Shown: positions 50,099 through 59,815 of the stretch, piece by piece | How positions within the stretch are numbered: position 1 is the first letter of the stretch | How the letters are laid out: every line of letters starts with the position of its first letter | Origin: Yersinia rochesterensis | GTDB taxonomy: Bacteria; Pseudomonadota; Gammaproteobacteria; Enterobacterales; Enterobacteriaceae | Reading direction: 5' to 3' | DNA: 64,000 nt | Assembly: GCF_003600645.1 (NCBI RefSeq) | Contig: NZ_CP032482.1 | Coordinates: 1,178,001-1,242,000 of the forward strand | Position numbers and translations under genes: made by a program | The notes under the pieces: generated by a model | The model's input: only the letters and a program-made list of their open reading frames with translations | Told to the model about the DNA's origin: nothing | The model's database searches: none

Positions 50099-50737
50099 TT
50101 ACTCAGCCGCATAACCCTGTGGTGGCAAACGTTTATCATCTAACCACGCTGCATTCTCGCGCATTGCTAAACGGCCATCAGTAAACCAACCGACCACTAA
50201 CGGGTAAATACTGTGTTCTTGAGTTTGGACTCTCTCGACCACATCCTCTTCAGTATCATCACTGAAAATCGGGACTTTGGCTTGCAGGATGACCGGGCCG
50301 CCATCCAGTTCTTCCGTCACAAAATGGACTGAAGTACCGTGCTCAAGATCGCCGTTTTCCAATGCTTGACGATGGGTATGCAAGCCGGGATATTTCGGTA
50401 ACAGTGAGGGGTGAATATTCAACATCCGACCAGCATAATGCTGAACAAACTCTGGACTGAGAATGCGCATATAGCCCGCCAGTACCACTAAATCAGGCTG
50501 ATATTCATCAATAGCTTGCGCTAATGCCAAATCGAAACTGGCACGCGAGGCATAAGATTTGGCATCTATTGCATGGTGTGCAATGCCCGCCAATTCAGCA
50601 CGCTCTAATCCATAAGCTTGCAGATTATTACTGAAGACAGCACTAATCTCGCCTGAAATACGCCCTTGCTGTTGGGCGTCTATCAGTGCCTGCAAATTAC
50701 TGCCTTGGCCCGAGACCAAAACCACTATTTTTTTCAT
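50099..50737 (-). CDS. purN: Phosphoribosylglycinamide formyltransferase 1
   Basis: PurN transfers a formyl group from 10-formyl-THF to GAR in purine synthesis. The start ATG 50737 (MKKIVVLVSGQGSNLQALID) gives 212 residues, the E. coli length. The active-site triad Asn/His/Asp lies in RMLNIHPSLLPKYPG and the HFVTEELDGGPVI region. The ribosome-binding site GAAGGG is part of the ERIC end that abuts the start. Translation is probably coupled to purM only loosely, since 163 bp separate the genes. Confidence 0.96.
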   Translation of the reverse strand: MKKIVVLVSGQGSNLQALIDAQQQGRISGEISAVFSNNLQAYGLERAELAGIAHHAIDAKSYASRASFDLALAQAIDEYQPDLVVLAGYMRILSPEFVQHYAGRMLNIHPSLLPKYPGLHTHRQALENGDLEHGTSVHFVTEELDGGPVILQAKVPIFSDDTEEDVVERVQTQEHSIYPLVVGWFTDGRLAMRENAAWLDDKRLPPQGYAAE

Positions 50738-50898
50738 AATACCCTTCGGACTTGAAGCTGCAGGGGTGTTGGCTGCACTCACTTACCCGAATCATTTACT
50801 GATGTAAACTCATCGGGTTCATTCATTTGCCGCCTACCTGCCACTTCAATGACTTTGGGTAATACCCTTCGGACTTGAAGCTGCAGGGGGGTTGGCGA
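50737..50898. repeat. ERIC element plus truncated tandem second copy (purM-purN)
   Basis: TAATACCCTTCGGACTTGAA (50737-50756) begins a full ERIC-like unit to 50859. The same 37-bp left end then recurs at 50860-50896 with one mismatch, a period of 123 bp as at 14865. The unit lies between purM and purN, and its left end reads into the purN ribosome-binding site on the minus strand. Confidence 0.8.
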
Positions 50899-50900
50899 TG

Positions 50901-51944
50901 TTATGGATTGATAATAACTTGCTCTACACCATCTGCCGCCGCCGCAATGACACCAATTTTCCAAGCTTTTTCGCCAGAGGCTGTCAGCAACTCAACCGCA
51001 ATATCAGCCAGTTCCGCAGGTAAGGCAACAACCATGCCGACGCCGCAGTTAAATGTGCGGTACATTTCGTGGCGGCTAACATTACCGGCCTCTTGCAACC
51101 AGCTAAATACTGCGGGCCACTGCCAGCTATTTTCATTAATAACCGCTTGAGTTCCTTGTGGTAATACGCGTGGGATATTTTCCCAGAAGCCGCCACCGGT
51201 CAAGTGAGCAATCGCATGGATATCAAGTTGCTCAATCAAGCTAAGAATGGATTTTACATAGATTTTGGTCGGTTCCAGCAAATGGTCGGCCAGAGATTTA
51301 CCGTCTAATTGAGTCTGTTCTGGGTCAGTATTGCTGACTTCCAGAATTTTACGCACCAGTGAATAGCCATTAGAATGCGGGCCGCTGGCACCTAAAGCCA
51401 CCAGAGCATCGCCCGGCGCGACTTTACTGCCGTCGATGATTTCAGATTTTTCGACCACGCCGACACAAAAGCCTGCTACGTCATAATCTTCGCCGTGGTA
51501 CATCCCCGGCATTTCGGCGGTTTCGCCCCCAACCAGTGCACAACCTGACTGTTTGCACCCTTCGGCAATCCCGGTAATCACACTGGCGGCAGTATCCACA
51601 TCCAGTTTACCAGTAGCAAAGTAGTCAAGGAAAAACAGTGGCTCAGCACCTTGGACCACCAAGTCGTTAACACACATGGCGACCAAATCGATACCGATGG
51701 TATCGTGGCGTTTCAGATCCATCGCCAGACGCAGCTTGGTGCCGACGCCGTCAGTGCCTGAAACCAGAATAGGTTCACGGTATTTTTGTGGCAAAGCGCA
51801 CAGGGCACCGAACCCGCCCAATCCCCCCATCACTTCTGGGCGACGAGTTTGTTTAACCACACCTTTTATGCGATCAACAAGGTCATTGCCGGCATCAATA
51901 TCTACACCTGCGTCTTTATAGCTGAGAGAGGTTTTGTTGGTCAC
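50901..51944 (-). CDS. purM: Phosphoribosylformylglycinamidine cyclo-ligase (AIR synthetase)
   Basis: PurM closes the imidazole ring of AIR using ATP. The start is GTG at 51944 (reading [20 protein letters not shown] after the initiator), which aligns with the E. coli N-terminus and gives 347 residues. An ORF extension to 52031 crosses the PurR operator and is not credible. Signatures include [34 protein letters not shown] and [13 protein letters not shown]. The C-terminus ends at the border of the ERIC unit, so the last residues (VEQVIINP) may be partly repeat-adjacent sequence. Confidence 0.95.
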   Translation of the reverse strand: MTNKTSLSYKDAGVDIDAGNDLVDRIKGVVKQTRRPEVMGGLGGFGALCALPQKYREPILVSGTDGVGTKLRLAMDLKRHDTIGIDLVAMCVNDLVVQGAEPLFFLDYFATGKLDVDTAASVITGIAEGCKQSGCALVGGETAEMPGMYHGEDYDVAGFCVGVVEKSEIIDGSKVAPGDALVALGASGPHSNGYSLVRKILEVSNTDPEQTQLDGKSLADHLLEPTKIYVKSILSLIEQLDIHAIAHLTGGGFWENIPRVLPQGTQAVINENSWQWPAVFSWLQEAGNVSRHEMYRTFNCGVGMVVALPAELADIAVELLTASGEKAWKIGVIAAAADGVEQVIINP

Positions 51945-51998
51945 TGCGAGGTCCCCGCGGTTGAGCTTTGGAAGAAAACGCGACAATTCTAACAGCGC

Positions 51999-52014
51999 AG
52001 GCAAACGTTTGCGA
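51999..52014. promoter_or_regulatory. PurR operator of purMN
   Basis: AGGCAAACGTTTGCGA contains the perfect palindrome GCAAACGTTTGC (52001-52012) and fits the PurR consensus. It lies 55-70 bp upstream of the purM GTG, as in E. coli purMN. Confidence 0.85.
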
Positions 52015-52168
52015 GTGGCTTGTGATATCACGCTGATTTTTAGCTTACTTGACTTAATAATGGTTTTCTATTGATCTGAATCAGGCTATTCATTGTGGTG
52101 TTCAAAAAAAAAGGCGGTATAATCTCGCGATTTTTTTGGCCGCCAGTCGCCTAACCAGGAGAAAAATA

Positions 52169-52795
52169 ATGAAGATCGTTGAGGTGAAACACCCGCTAGT
52201 AAAACATAAACTTGGTTTGATGCGTGAGAATGATATCAGTACAAAGCGTTTTCGCGAGTTAGCGTCTGAAGTGGGAAGTTTACTGACTTATGTAGCAACC
52301 GCCGATTTAGAAACTGAAAAAGTCACCATCGAAGGGTGGAATGGGCCGGTTGAGATTGAACAGATTAAAGGTAAGAAAATCACGGTAGTGCCCATTTTAC
52401 GTGCCGGTTTGGGCATGATGGAGGGGGTCTTGGAAAATGTCCCTAGTGCGCGAATTAGTGTGGTAGGGGTTTATCGTGATGAAGAAACGCTGAAGCCAGT
52501 ACCTTACTTCCAGAAACTGGTGTCAAATATCGATGAGCGCATGGCGCTGGTGGTTGACCCGATGCTGGCAACCGGTGGTTCAATGATTGCGACCATTGAT
52601 TTACTTAAGAATGCTGGCTGTAAGAGCATCAAAGTATTGGTGTTGGTTGCCGCACCTGAAGGTATTAAAGCATTGGAAGCCGCTCATCCAGATGTCGAGC
52701 TGTACACTGCTTCCATCGATCAAGGTCTAAATGAACACGGCTACATCATCCCAGGATTGGGTGATGCCGGTGATAAGATTTTCGGAACCAAATAA
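52169..52795 (+). CDS. upp: Uracil phosphoribosyltransferase
   Basis: Upp salvages uracil to UMP with PRPP. The start ATG 52169 ([20 protein letters not shown]) has AGGAG upstream and gives 208 residues, the E. coli length. The PRPP-binding loop [20 protein letters not shown] and the C-terminal uracil site [16 protein letters not shown] are intact. An intrinsic terminator separates it from uraA, which may attenuate the upp-uraA transcript. Confidence 0.97.
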   Translation: MKIVEVKHPLVKHKLGLMRENDISTKRFRELASEVGSLLTYVATADLETEKVTIEGWNGPVEIEQIKGKKITVVPILRAGLGMMEGVLENVPSARISVVGVYRDEETLKPVPYFQKLVSNIDERMALVVDPMLATGGSMIATIDLLKNAGCKSIKVLVLVAAPEGIKALEAAHPDVELYTASIDQGLNEHGYIIPGLGDAGDKIFGTK

Positions 52796-52804
52796 CTTCT
52801 AGAT

Positions 52805-52831
52805 AGCCGACTCGATAGTCGGCTTTTTTTT
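52805..52831 (+). terminator. Intrinsic terminator after upp
   Basis: The stem AGCCGACT/AGTCGGCT (52805-52812 with 52816-52823) is followed by seven or more T. It lies 10 bp after the upp stop and may allow partial read-through to uraA. Confidence 0.85.
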
Positions 52832-52888
52832 GAATAATTTTTAGCATTCAACACAACACCATATAACTTTCATTAGAGGATAGAGAAA

Positions 52889-54178
52889 ATGAGCCGTCGC
52901 ACCATTGGCGTCAGCGAGCGTCCACCGCTGCTCCAGACGATCCCCCTGAGTTTCCAACACTTGTTTGCGATGTTTGGTGCCACTGTTTTAGTTCCTATTC
53001 TGTTTAAAATTAATCCGGCAACAGTGCTGCTATTTAACGGTGTCGGAACCTTGCTTTACTTATTCATTTGTAAGGGAAAAATCCCAGCTTATCTGGGGTC
53101 CAGTTTTGCCTTTATTTCACCGGTATTACTGTTGTTGCCATTGGGATACGAAGTCGCCCTGGGCGGTTTTATCATGTGCGGCGTGCTGTTCTGCCTGGTG
53201 GCGCTGATTGTGAAAAAAGCCGGTACCGGTTGGTTGAATGTGCTATTCCCACCCGCGGCGATGGGGGCGATTGTTGCGGTTATCGGCCTTGAATTGGCTG
53301 GCGTAGCTGCGGGAATGGCTGGGCTACTACCTGCGGAGGGGGTAACCGTCGATTCAAGCACTATCATCATTTCAATGGTGACCTTGGGGGTGACCATCCT
53401 CGGCTCGGTGCTATTTCGCGGTTTCTTCGCCATTATCCCTATTCTGATTGGTGTGTTGGCGGGCTATGCCTTGTCATTTGTGATGGGCGTGGTTGATTTG
53501 GCCCCTATTCGCGATGCCCACTGGCTTGCTTTACCGACATTCTATACCCCGCGTTTTGAGTGGTTTGCCATTCTGACCATCTTGCCCGCCGCATTGGTGG
53601 TGATTGCCGAGCATATTGGGCATTTGGTTGTAACGGCGAATATTGTGAAAAAGGATTTAATTCGTGATCCCGGCCTGCACCGTTCAATGTTTGCCAATGG
53701 TCTTTCGACTGTGATTTCCGGCTTCTTCGGTTCCACACCGAATACCACTTATGGTGAAAATATCGGGGTTATGGCAATTACCCGCGTTTACAGCACTTGG
53801 GTGATTGGTGGTGCCGCGATTCTGGCGATAATGCTCTCTTGTGTTGGCAAATTGGCTGCGGCAATTCAGGCGGTTCCAGTGCCAGTCATGGGCGGTGTTT
53901 CACTGCTGCTATACGGTGTTATTGCGGCGTCAGGTATCCGTGTGTTGATTGAGTCCAAAGTGGACTACAACAAAGCACAAAACTTGATCTTAACCTCCGT
54001 CATCCTGATTATTGGGGTGAGTGGCGCGAAAGTGAACATTGGTGCAACTGAACTGAAAGGCATGGCGCTGGCAACAGTAGTAGGCATCGGCCTGAGTCTG
54101 TTGTTCAAGGTGATCAGTTTGATCCGCACTGAAGAAGAGATTATTGAGGCCACGGAAGAAGAGCTGACACTGAAATAA
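52889..54178 (+). CDS. uraA: Uracil:H+ symporter
   Basis: UraA is the high-affinity uracil permease of the inner membrane (NAT/NCS2 family). The 429 residues form about 14 helices. The family motifs are FGSTPNTTYGENIGVMAITR and, before it, VVIAEHIGHLVVTANIVKKD with the substrate-site Glu and His. The start has an AGAGGATAG site. It works with upp to capture and convert uracil. Confidence 0.96.
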   Translation: MSRRTIGVSERPPLLQTIPLSFQHLFAMFGATVLVPILFKINPATVLLFNGVGTLLYLFICKGKIPAYLGSSFAFISPVLLLLPLGYEVALGGFIMCGVLFCLVALIVKKAGTGWLNVLFPPAAMGAIVAVIGLELAGVAAGMAGLLPAEGVTVDSSTIIISMVTLGVTILGSVLFRGFFAIIPILIGVLAGYALSFVMGVVDLAPIRDAHWLALPTFYTPRFEWFAILTILPAALVVIAEHIGHLVVTANIVKKDLIRDPGLHRSMFANGLSTVISGFFGSTPNTTYGENIGVMAITRVYSTWVIGGAAILAIMLSCVGKLAAAIQAVPVPVMGGVSLLLYGVIAASGIRVLIESKVDYNKAQNLILTSVILIIGVSGAKVNIGATELKGMALATVVGIGLSLLFKVISLIRTEEEIIEATEEELTLK

Positions 54179-54186
54179 AGTGATTG

Positions 54187-54222
54187 CTGGTCGAGCTGCG
54201 TTTGTCGGTTCGGCCAGTTTTT
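54187..54222 (+). terminator. Probable terminator of uraA
   Basis: CTGGTCGA (54187-54194) and TTCGGCCAG (54209-54217) form an imperfect hairpin followed by TTTTT, shortly after the uraA stop. Confidence 0.45.
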
Positions 54223-54308
54223 CGCCTCAGATCAGGTTTTTATGCTGTTGCCCATTTTTGTGGTAAACTTGTCACGTTTTCCCGCCCGTTTTGTTGGTTG
54301 AGGTGCTT

Positions 54309-55010
54309 CTGAATACGCCGGCACAGCTTTCACTGCCACTTTATCTTCCCGATGATGAAACTTTTGCTAGTTTTTATCCGGGGGAGAACCCATCCCTATT
54401 AGCGGCGATCCAGTCTGCTGTTCACCAGTCTCATGGCAGTTATATCTATTTCTGGTCGCGCGAAGGCGGTGGCCGCAGCCATTTGTTGCATGCTGCTTGT
54501 GCTGAGTTATCGCAAAAAGGTGAGGCGGTGGGTTATGTCCCGCTGGATAAACGCGCTTATTTTGTGCCGGAAGTGTTGGATGGCATGGAGCAATTGGCTC
54601 TGATTTGTATTGATAATATTGAGTGCATTGCAGGTGATGAACAGTGGGAAATGGCGATATTTAATCTTTATAATCGCATTGTAGAAACAGGGCGTACCCG
54701 CTTACTGATTACCGGCGATCGCCCACCGCGGCAGTTGAATCTCGGTTTACCTGACCTGGCTTCCCGGCTTGATTGGGGGCAAATCTATAAATTGCAGCCC
54801 TTGTCTGATGATGAAAAATTGCAAGCTTTGCAATTACGCGCCAAATTGCGGGGTTTTGAATTACCGGAAGATGTCGGCCGTTTTCTGCTAAAGCGCCTGG
54901 ACAGGGAAATGCGCACGCTGTTTATGACGCTGGATCAGCTTGATCGCGCCTCTATTACTGCGCAGCGCAAACTGACCATCCCCTTTGTGAAAGAGATCCT
55001 CGGATTATAG
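54309..55010 (+). CDS. hda: DnaA regulatory inactivator Hda (CTG start)
   Basis: Hda binds the DNA-loaded sliding clamp and stimulates ATP hydrolysis by DnaA, preventing over-initiation. The most likely start is CTG 54309 (reading [18 protein letters not shown]), with TTGAGG just upstream. It gives 233 residues, as for the reported CUG-started E. coli protein; no ATG is suitably placed. The N-terminal clamp motif QLSLPL is at residues 6-11. An AAA+ core follows with [19 protein letters not shown] (Walker A region) and [15 protein letters not shown] (Walker B). The arginine-finger region is [12 protein letters not shown]. Confidence 0.93.
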   Translation: MNTPAQLSLPLYLPDDETFASFYPGENPSLLAAIQSAVHQSHGSYIYFWSREGGGRSHLLHAACAELSQKGEAVGYVPLDKRAYFVPEVLDGMEQLALICIDNIECIAGDEQWEMAIFNLYNRIVETGRTRLLITGDRPPRQLNLGLPDLASRLDWGQIYKLQPLSDDEKLQALQLRAKLRGFELPEDVGRFLLKRLDREMRTLFMTLDQLDRASITAQRKLTIPFVKEILGL

Positions 55011-55071
55011 ATATTGAACGAATAAGCGGCCTCGCACTCGTTCAATCATTATCTTTTAACGACTGATTAAA

Positions 55072-55428
55072 TCACTTCAAAATTTCTAATACTTGTTCTG
55101 GTGGGCGGCCAATACGCGCTTTGCCATGATAAACCACAATTGGGCGCTCGATAAGCTTAGGGTTATCACTCATGGCTTGCAGCAATTGCTGTTGTGTCAG
55201 CGCGTTATCTGCCAGATTCAACTCCTTATAGAGTTCCTCCTTGGTGCGCATCAATTGGCGGGCGTCACTGAAGCCCAATTGTTGCAGTAATTCTTTTAAC
55301 GTCGACACCGAGGGCGGGGTATCTAAATACAATACCACTTGCGGTTGAATGCCCTGTTGTTCAACTAATGCGAGTGTTTCCCGGCTTTTGGAGCAACGCG
55401 GATTGTGGTAAATCGTGACGTTTTTCAT
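55072..55428 (-). CDS. yfgD: ArsC/Spx-family protein YfgD
   Basis: This is a 118-residue arsenate-reductase-like thioredoxin-fold protein. The catalytic-type Cys is in TIYHNPRCSKSRETLALVEQ (Cys12), with RPIVVYHGKARIGRPPE near the C-terminus carrying the family arginine. Whether YfgD reduces arsenate in cells is not established. It lies 11 bp before bepA on the same strand, so the two are probably co-transcribed. Confidence 0.92.
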   Translation of the reverse strand: MKNVTIYHNPRCSKSRETLALVEQQGIQPQVVLYLDTPPSVSTLKELLQQLGFSDARQLMRTKEELYKELNLADNALTQQQLLQAMSDNPKLIERPIVVYHGKARIGRPPEQVLEILK

Positions 55429-55439
55429 AGTAACTTTCC

Positions 55440-56969
55440 TTAGGACTTCTGGTATTTACGGAAGCGCTCATTCAATTGGCGTAATTGGTCAATACGGGCA
55501 TCATAGCGAGCCTGTTCTAAACTCCCTAGCTTCACCCGCGCACTGGCATCACTGAGTAAACCGATGGCTTGAGTCAATTTGCCACCCAAGGCCAAGCTTT
55601 CTGCGCGCGCTGCTAGCTCTTGATCGCGCAGGCCCAGTGCCGCTGCCGCTTGTGCCAATAAATCCCAACCGTTAGGGTCATTCGGATTGCTGAAAGTATA
55701 ACGGCGCAATATCTTGATGGCCTCTGCCGGTTTTCCGCCCTCAACATAAGCATTGGCCAGATTCAGTTGTAATACCGGCTGCTCGTCTTTCAGATTGGCC
55801 ATTGCGGTTTGCAGGCGGCTAATGGCGCTGGCGGCTTTGTTTTGCCCCAAATCGATATCAGTCATTAAATCGAGAAACCAAATATTGCCCGGCTGTTGCG
55901 TTAACAGCGGTTGTAACTGATTACGGGCTTCATCATATTTTTTAGCTTGATACAGCAAAATGGCCTGGCCATATTTAGCAGCCAATTGTTCGCGCGTCGT
56001 CCCTTTACTCAGGGTTTCCAGCAGATCTGGCGTCAGGCTCTTTTCCGTCGAACCATACATGCCCAAAATGCGAACTTTGGCGAACAAATAATCTTGCGAC
56101 GAGGCAATCGGGTGCGGTTTCATCTGATTAGCTCGGTTACGTGCATCAGATAATCGGCTGTCAGGTAATGGATGAGTCAGTAGCATTTCCGGTGGTTTAG
56201 AAGCATATCGCAACTGATCGGCTAATTTTTGCAGGAAATTCGGCATTGCCTGTGGGTCAAATCCTGAGCGTTGCAGCACTTGAATGCCAATTCGGTCGGC
56301 TTCCTGTTCATTGCCCTGAGTAAAGCTGATAATCCCTTGCTGAGCACCGGCTAATGTACCGCTCAAACCCGCCATACCCGCCTGTGGGCTGGCCATGGTT
56401 AGCAGAATAGATCCGAGCACGCCAACCCACGTCAGGGGGGCCATGCGCTGTTGTTCTTCCATCGCTCGCGCCAAGTGGCGCTGAGTCACATGCGATATTT
56501 CATGGGCTAATACTGATGCCAATTCACTTTCGTTATCGGTATAGCGGAACAGAGCCGAGTGCAGCACGACATTGCCGCCAAAGAATGCAAAGGCGTTTAT
56601 TTGATCGTTATTCACCAAGTAGAAATGAAATGGTGTACGCACCGAATAAGCATTGGCGACTAAGCGGTTACCCAGCGAATTGATATATTGTGTCAATAAT
56701 GGGTCATAAATCAGTGGGGCGCTGGCGCGCATCTGGCGGACATAAAAGTCCCCCATGGCATTTTCCTGATCAATACTTAATGTTGCACCCGCTGAAGTAC
56801 CGATATCGGGCAGCAGGTCTTGGGTCTGTGTCTCAGCATTGACAGCGACAGGGCCGGTAAGCAGTAAGCTACTGAGCAGTGTAGCAATTACCGTCTTACT
56901 TACCCGGCCAGTTTTATTTAACTGACCTGTTTTGTTTAGCTGACTTGTTTGACTTAGCTTATCTGTCAT
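55440..56969 (-). CDS. bepA: Periplasmic chaperone/metalloprotease BepA
   Basis: BepA (YfgC) promotes LptD assembly and degrades misassembled beta-barrel proteins in the periplasm. The start is placed at ATG 56969 ([20 protein letters not shown]), giving 509 residues. The N-terminus has a repeated LNKTG motif before a Sec signal ([20 protein letters not shown]). The M48 protease motif [14 protein letters not shown] lies near residue 155, with the third zinc ligand in [13 protein letters not shown]-terminal TPR region follows ([20 protein letters not shown]). Start-site evidence is weak; a shorter N-terminus is possible. Confidence 0.93.
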   Translation of the reverse strand: MTDKLSQTSQLNKTGQLNKTGRVSKTVIATLLSSLLLTGPVAVNAETQTQDLLPDIGTSAGATLSIDQENAMGDFYVRQMRASAPLIYDPLLTQYINSLGNRLVANAYSVRTPFHFYLVNNDQINAFAFFGGNVVLHSALFRYTDNESELASVLAHEISHVTQRHLARAMEEQQRMAPLTWVGVLGSILLTMASPQAGMAGLSGTLAGAQQGIISFTQGNEQEADRIGIQVLQRSGFDPQAMPNFLQKLADQLRYASKPPEMLLTHPLPDSRLSDARNRANQMKPHPIASSQDYLFAKVRILGMYGSTEKSLTPDLLETLSKGTTREQLAAKYGQAILLYQAKKYDEARNQLQPLLTQQPGNIWFLDLMTDIDLGQNKAASAISRLQTAMANLKDEQPVLQLNLANAYVEGGKPAEAIKILRRYTFSNPNDPNGWDLLAQAAAALGLRDQELAARAESLALGGKLTQAIGLLSDASARVKLGSLEQARYDARIDQLRQLNERFRKYQKS

Positions 56970-57321
56970 AAACGAGGTTGCCCCTACTGATGTAATGACA
57001 ATTAGACTCCGAGATGTGTAAGAGTTCTTCTTCCTTGCACTGCTCTCCAGTACAATCATCACGGAAGCGAACTAGATCACAAAAATAGTCTTAAATAGGT
57101 CAAAGGTTAAGCTCATCATCCCTAACTGAGACTCGCAACTATCTTAGTCAGCATATAGGTATAAAGAAATAGTTATATAAAGGAATGGCGGCTAAGGCAA
57201 TGGCGATAAAGAAACGGCTGGCGCGTAAAACTGACCTTCGGGTTATGCCCCTGTATGATGGGGTTGTTTAAGGAATTCCCCAATCTGCGGATTCCTCATG
57301 GTACTTAAGGAGCAATTTCGG
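56970..57321. other. Intergenic region between divergent bepA and perM
   Basis: This 352-bp gap must contain both promoters. Two small hairpins lie near perM: CCCC/GGGG (57248-57263) and AGGAAT/ATTCCT (57271-57296). No gene or regulator site was recognised. Confidence 0.5.
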
Positions 57322-58386
57322 ATGCTAGAGCTGTTGTTACAATGGTATCGCCGTCGTTTTACCGACCCGCAGGTTATCGCGTTACTGGTTATTCTGTTGG
57401 CTGGGTTCTGTATTCTCTACTTCTTTAGCGGTATTTTGGCCCCGCTATTGGCGGCGATTGTTCTGGCGTATCTGTTAGAGTGGCCGACGGCTCGGTTACA
57501 GCGTATTGGTTGTTCGCGCCCGTGGGCGGCCAGTATTGTGTTGGTGGTGTTCGGCGGTATTGCGTTGTTGGCGGTGTTTGTTGTTGCTCCCACCGTCTGG
57601 CAACAGGGCAATAATCTGATGTCAGATATGCCGAAAATGCTTAATAAATTCAATGCGTTTGCTCAAACTTTACCCTCGCGCTACCCCGCATTGGTGGATG
57701 CCGGTATTGTCGATATGATGGCGGAAAATCTGCGCAGCAAGCTCTCTGGTATGGGCGAGTCAGTGGTGAAAATTTCGCTAGCTTCATTAATCGGCTTACT
57801 GACATTGGCTATCTATTTGATTTTAGTGCCGCTGATGCTGTTTTTCCTGCTCAAAGATAAAGAACAAATGCTGAATGCTGTGCGCCGTATTTTACCGCGC
57901 AATCGGGGTTTGGCGGGGCAGGTTTGGCTGGAAATGAACCAACAGATTACCAACTATATTCGCGGAAAAGTGCTGGAAATGGTGGTGGTTGGTATCGCCA
58001 CGTATTTGGTGTTCTTCGTGCTGGGGATGAATTACGCCCTGTTGCTGGCGGTGTTGGTCGGTTTTTCTGTTCTGATTCCGTATATTGGCGCGGTGATTGT
58101 GACCATTCCGGTGGTGTTAGTGGCGTTATTCCAATGGGGCATTGGCGCAGATTTCTGGACGCTTTTTGTCGCCTATTTGGTGGTGCAGGGGCTGGATGGC
58201 AACTTGTTGGTGCCAGTGTTGTTCTCGGAAGCCGTGAATTTGCATCCGCTGGTAATTATCTTGTCAGTGATTATTTTTGGTGGGATGTGGGGCTTTTGGG
58301 GGGTGTTTTTTGCCATCCCGTTGGCGACTTTGGTCAAAGCCGTTATTCATGCCTGGCCGGAGGAGTTTATCCCGGATGCGGATTAA
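57322..58386 (+). CDS. perM: AI-2E/PerM-family permease
   Basis: PerM (YfgO) is an inner-membrane protein of the AI-2E transporter family with an undefined role. The start ATG 57322 (MLELLLQWYRRRFTDPQVIA) matches E. coli and has AAGGAG 9 bases upstream; an ATG at 57298 lacks a site. The 354 residues have about eight helices, with the family segment LDGNLLVPVLFSEAVNLHPL. It converges on bcp with an ERIC unit and a terminator between. Confidence 0.92.
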   Translation: MLELLLQWYRRRFTDPQVIALLVILLAGFCILYFFSGILAPLLAAIVLAYLLEWPTARLQRIGCSRPWAASIVLVVFGGIALLAVFVVAPTVWQQGNNLMSDMPKMLNKFNAFAQTLPSRYPALVDAGIVDMMAENLRSKLSGMGESVVKISLASLIGLLTLAIYLILVPLMLFFLLKDKEQMLNAVRRILPRNRGLAGQVWLEMNQQITNYIRGKVLEMVVVGIATYLVFFVLGMNYALLLAVLVGFSVLIPYIGAVIVTIPVVLVALFQWGIGADFWTLFVAYLVVQGLDGNLLVPVLFSEAVNLHPLVIILSVIIFGGMWGFWGVFFAIPLATLVKAVIHAWPEEFIPDAD

Positions 58387-58388
58387 CT

Positions 58389-58514
58389 ATCCCCTGTGCC
58401 CTTGATGCCGCAGCGGTGTTAGCTGCACTCACTCACCCGAATCACTGACCGGAGTCAGCTCATCGGGATGAGTTCGCTGGCTGCCTTGCTGCAACAGCAA
58501 TGGCTTTGGGGATC
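58389..58514. repeat. ERIC-like element between perM and bcp
   Basis: This is a 126-bp unit with complementary ends (ATCCCC...GGGGAT) and the internal order GCAGCGGTGTTAGCTGCACT, CACCCGAATCACTGACC, GTCAGCTCATCGGGAT, CTGGCTGCCTTGCTGCAAC. It is the same family as the copy at 14865. Confidence 0.75.
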
Positions 58515-58532
58515 ATTCGATTTATTGCCAAT

Positions 58533-58560
58533 AAAAAAGAGCGTTTGAGCGCTCTTTTTT
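58533..58560. terminator. Bidirectional terminator between perM and bcp
   Basis: AAAAAAGAGCG (58533-58543) and GCGCTCTTTTTT (58549-58560) form an A/T-flanked hairpin that has a T-run on both strands, suited to the convergent genes. Confidence 0.85.
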
Positions 58561-58593
58561 GCAATTTATCGGTCAGGGCCGGTGTGTTATGAC

Positions 58594-59064
58594 TCAAGCA
58601 CTTTGGCGTAAATAGTCCAAAACGATATCGTGGTGATTAGTGGTTTTGAAATTATCAAACACATGCTCCACCTTGCCATCAGTACCTATTAAGAAGCTGA
58701 TGCGATGGATGCCGTCGTAGGTTTTCCCCATAAAGCTTTTCTCGCCCCAGACGCCAAATTGCTCTGCAACTTCATGATTTTCATCAGACAGCAAAGTGAA
58801 ATTCAGCAGCTCTTTTTCGGCAAAACGTGACAGCTTTTCAGGTTTATCGGTGCTAATACCCAGCACTTCAACACCTGCATTTTTCAATTCATCCATATTG
58901 TCGCGCAGACCGCAGGCCTGAACAGTACAGCCAGGTGTCATGGCTTTCGGATAAAAATAGACCAAGACACGTTGTCCCTGGAAGTCGGCCAAACTAATTT
59001 GCTCGCCGTCTTGGTCGGGCAAACTAAACTTCGGCGCAATATCACCGGCTTTCAATGGGCTCAT
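58594..59064 (-). CDS. bcp: Thioredoxin-dependent thiol peroxidase
   Basis: Bcp is a PrxQ-type peroxiredoxin that reduces hydroperoxides using thioredoxin. The 156 residues include the peroxidatic Cys46 and resolving Cys51 in MTPGCTVQACGLRDNMDELK. The length and sequence match E. coli Bcp. It starts 2 bp after the gcvR stop, so gcvR-bcp is one transcript. Confidence 0.96.
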   Translation of the reverse strand: MSPLKAGDIAPKFSLPDQDGEQISLADFQGQRVLVYFYPKAMTPGCTVQACGLRDNMDELKNAGVEVLGISTDKPEKLSRFAEKELLNFTLLSDENHEVAEQFGVWGEKSFMGKTYDGIHRISFLIGTDGKVEHVFDNFKTTNHHDIVLDYLRQSA

Positions 59065-59066
59065 TA

Positions 59067-59651
59067 CTAACTCTCCATTCGTGAGTCATGCTGTGGATAG
59101 TTCACAACGCTAATACTGCCTTGTGCGTTGAGTTCTGTACATAGCTGATAAAAAGCGTCTTCGATTATCGAACTGTTTTGGCTGGCTGGGCTGTGGGCAC
59201 TTATCTGGATATGCAATCGCGCAGGAAGGTCACCTTCAGCCGGTTGAGTCTTGGAAACCAGCTCCGCAATATTCATATTGTGGCAATGAAACAGATTGGT
59301 AAACCGTTCAATAATATGGGGGGAATCATTAACTTCAACTTTGACCCATACGGTGTCAGGCATGGCTTTCTGATTTTGCGCATTGGTCCGTTTCATTACA
59401 ATCAGCAAATCAAGCTCTGCACCTTTTGGCGGCAAGGTGGATTCCAGTTGGGTGATGGCGTTCCAACTGCCCGAAAGCAACATAATAAAGGTGAATTCCT
59501 CACCGAACATGGCCAGCCGGCTATCTTCAATATTACAACCGCAGCTACTGACATGGCGGGTGATGGTGTTCACTATTCCAGGGCGGTCAGCACCGAGTGC
59601 GGTAATGACCAGATAATGTTCAAGCTGCGGCAAAATCGCTCTTCCTGTCAT
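59067..59651 (-). CDS. gcvR: Glycine cleavage system transcriptional repressor
   Basis: GcvR binds GcvA and prevents activation of the glycine cleavage genes when glycine is low. The start ATG 59651 (MTGRAILPQLEHYLVITALG) gives 194 residues, near the 190 of E. coli; ATG 59669 is an alternative. Two ACT domains are visible (ALGADRPGIVNTITRHVSSC; VNDSPHIIERFTNLFHCHNM). It is divergent from dapA, as in E. coli. Confidence 0.93.
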   Translation of the reverse strand: MTGRAILPQLEHYLVITALGADRPGIVNTITRHVSSCGCNIEDSRLAMFGEEFTFIMLLSGSWNAITQLESTLPPKGAELDLLIVMKRTNAQNQKAMPDTVWVKVEVNDSPHIIERFTNLFHCHNMNIAELVSKTQPAEGDLPARLHIQISAHSPASQNSSIIEDAFYQLCTELNAQGSISVVNYPQHDSRMES

Positions 59652-59815
59652 GCTCTTTGGGGTTACCATGGTAAACATAAAAAAAACCTGCTGCCAAGCG
59701 CTTACAACACAGTTGTTTACTTGCTTTTGGGTAGAGGTCAAAAGTACCATGAGGAACTTGTTTAAGGAGTGGGTGGGCAATGTTTATGGGAAGTCCAGAA
59801 TTTACAGAAAATCGA

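Noticed and set aside
51945..52031. N-terminal extension of purM
   Set aside because: It crosses the PurR operator at 51999-52014; the GTG at 51944 aligns with known PurM.
57924..58448. 174-codon plus-strand frame inside perM
   Set aside because: It is a shifted reading of the perM membrane segments and ends in the ERIC unit.
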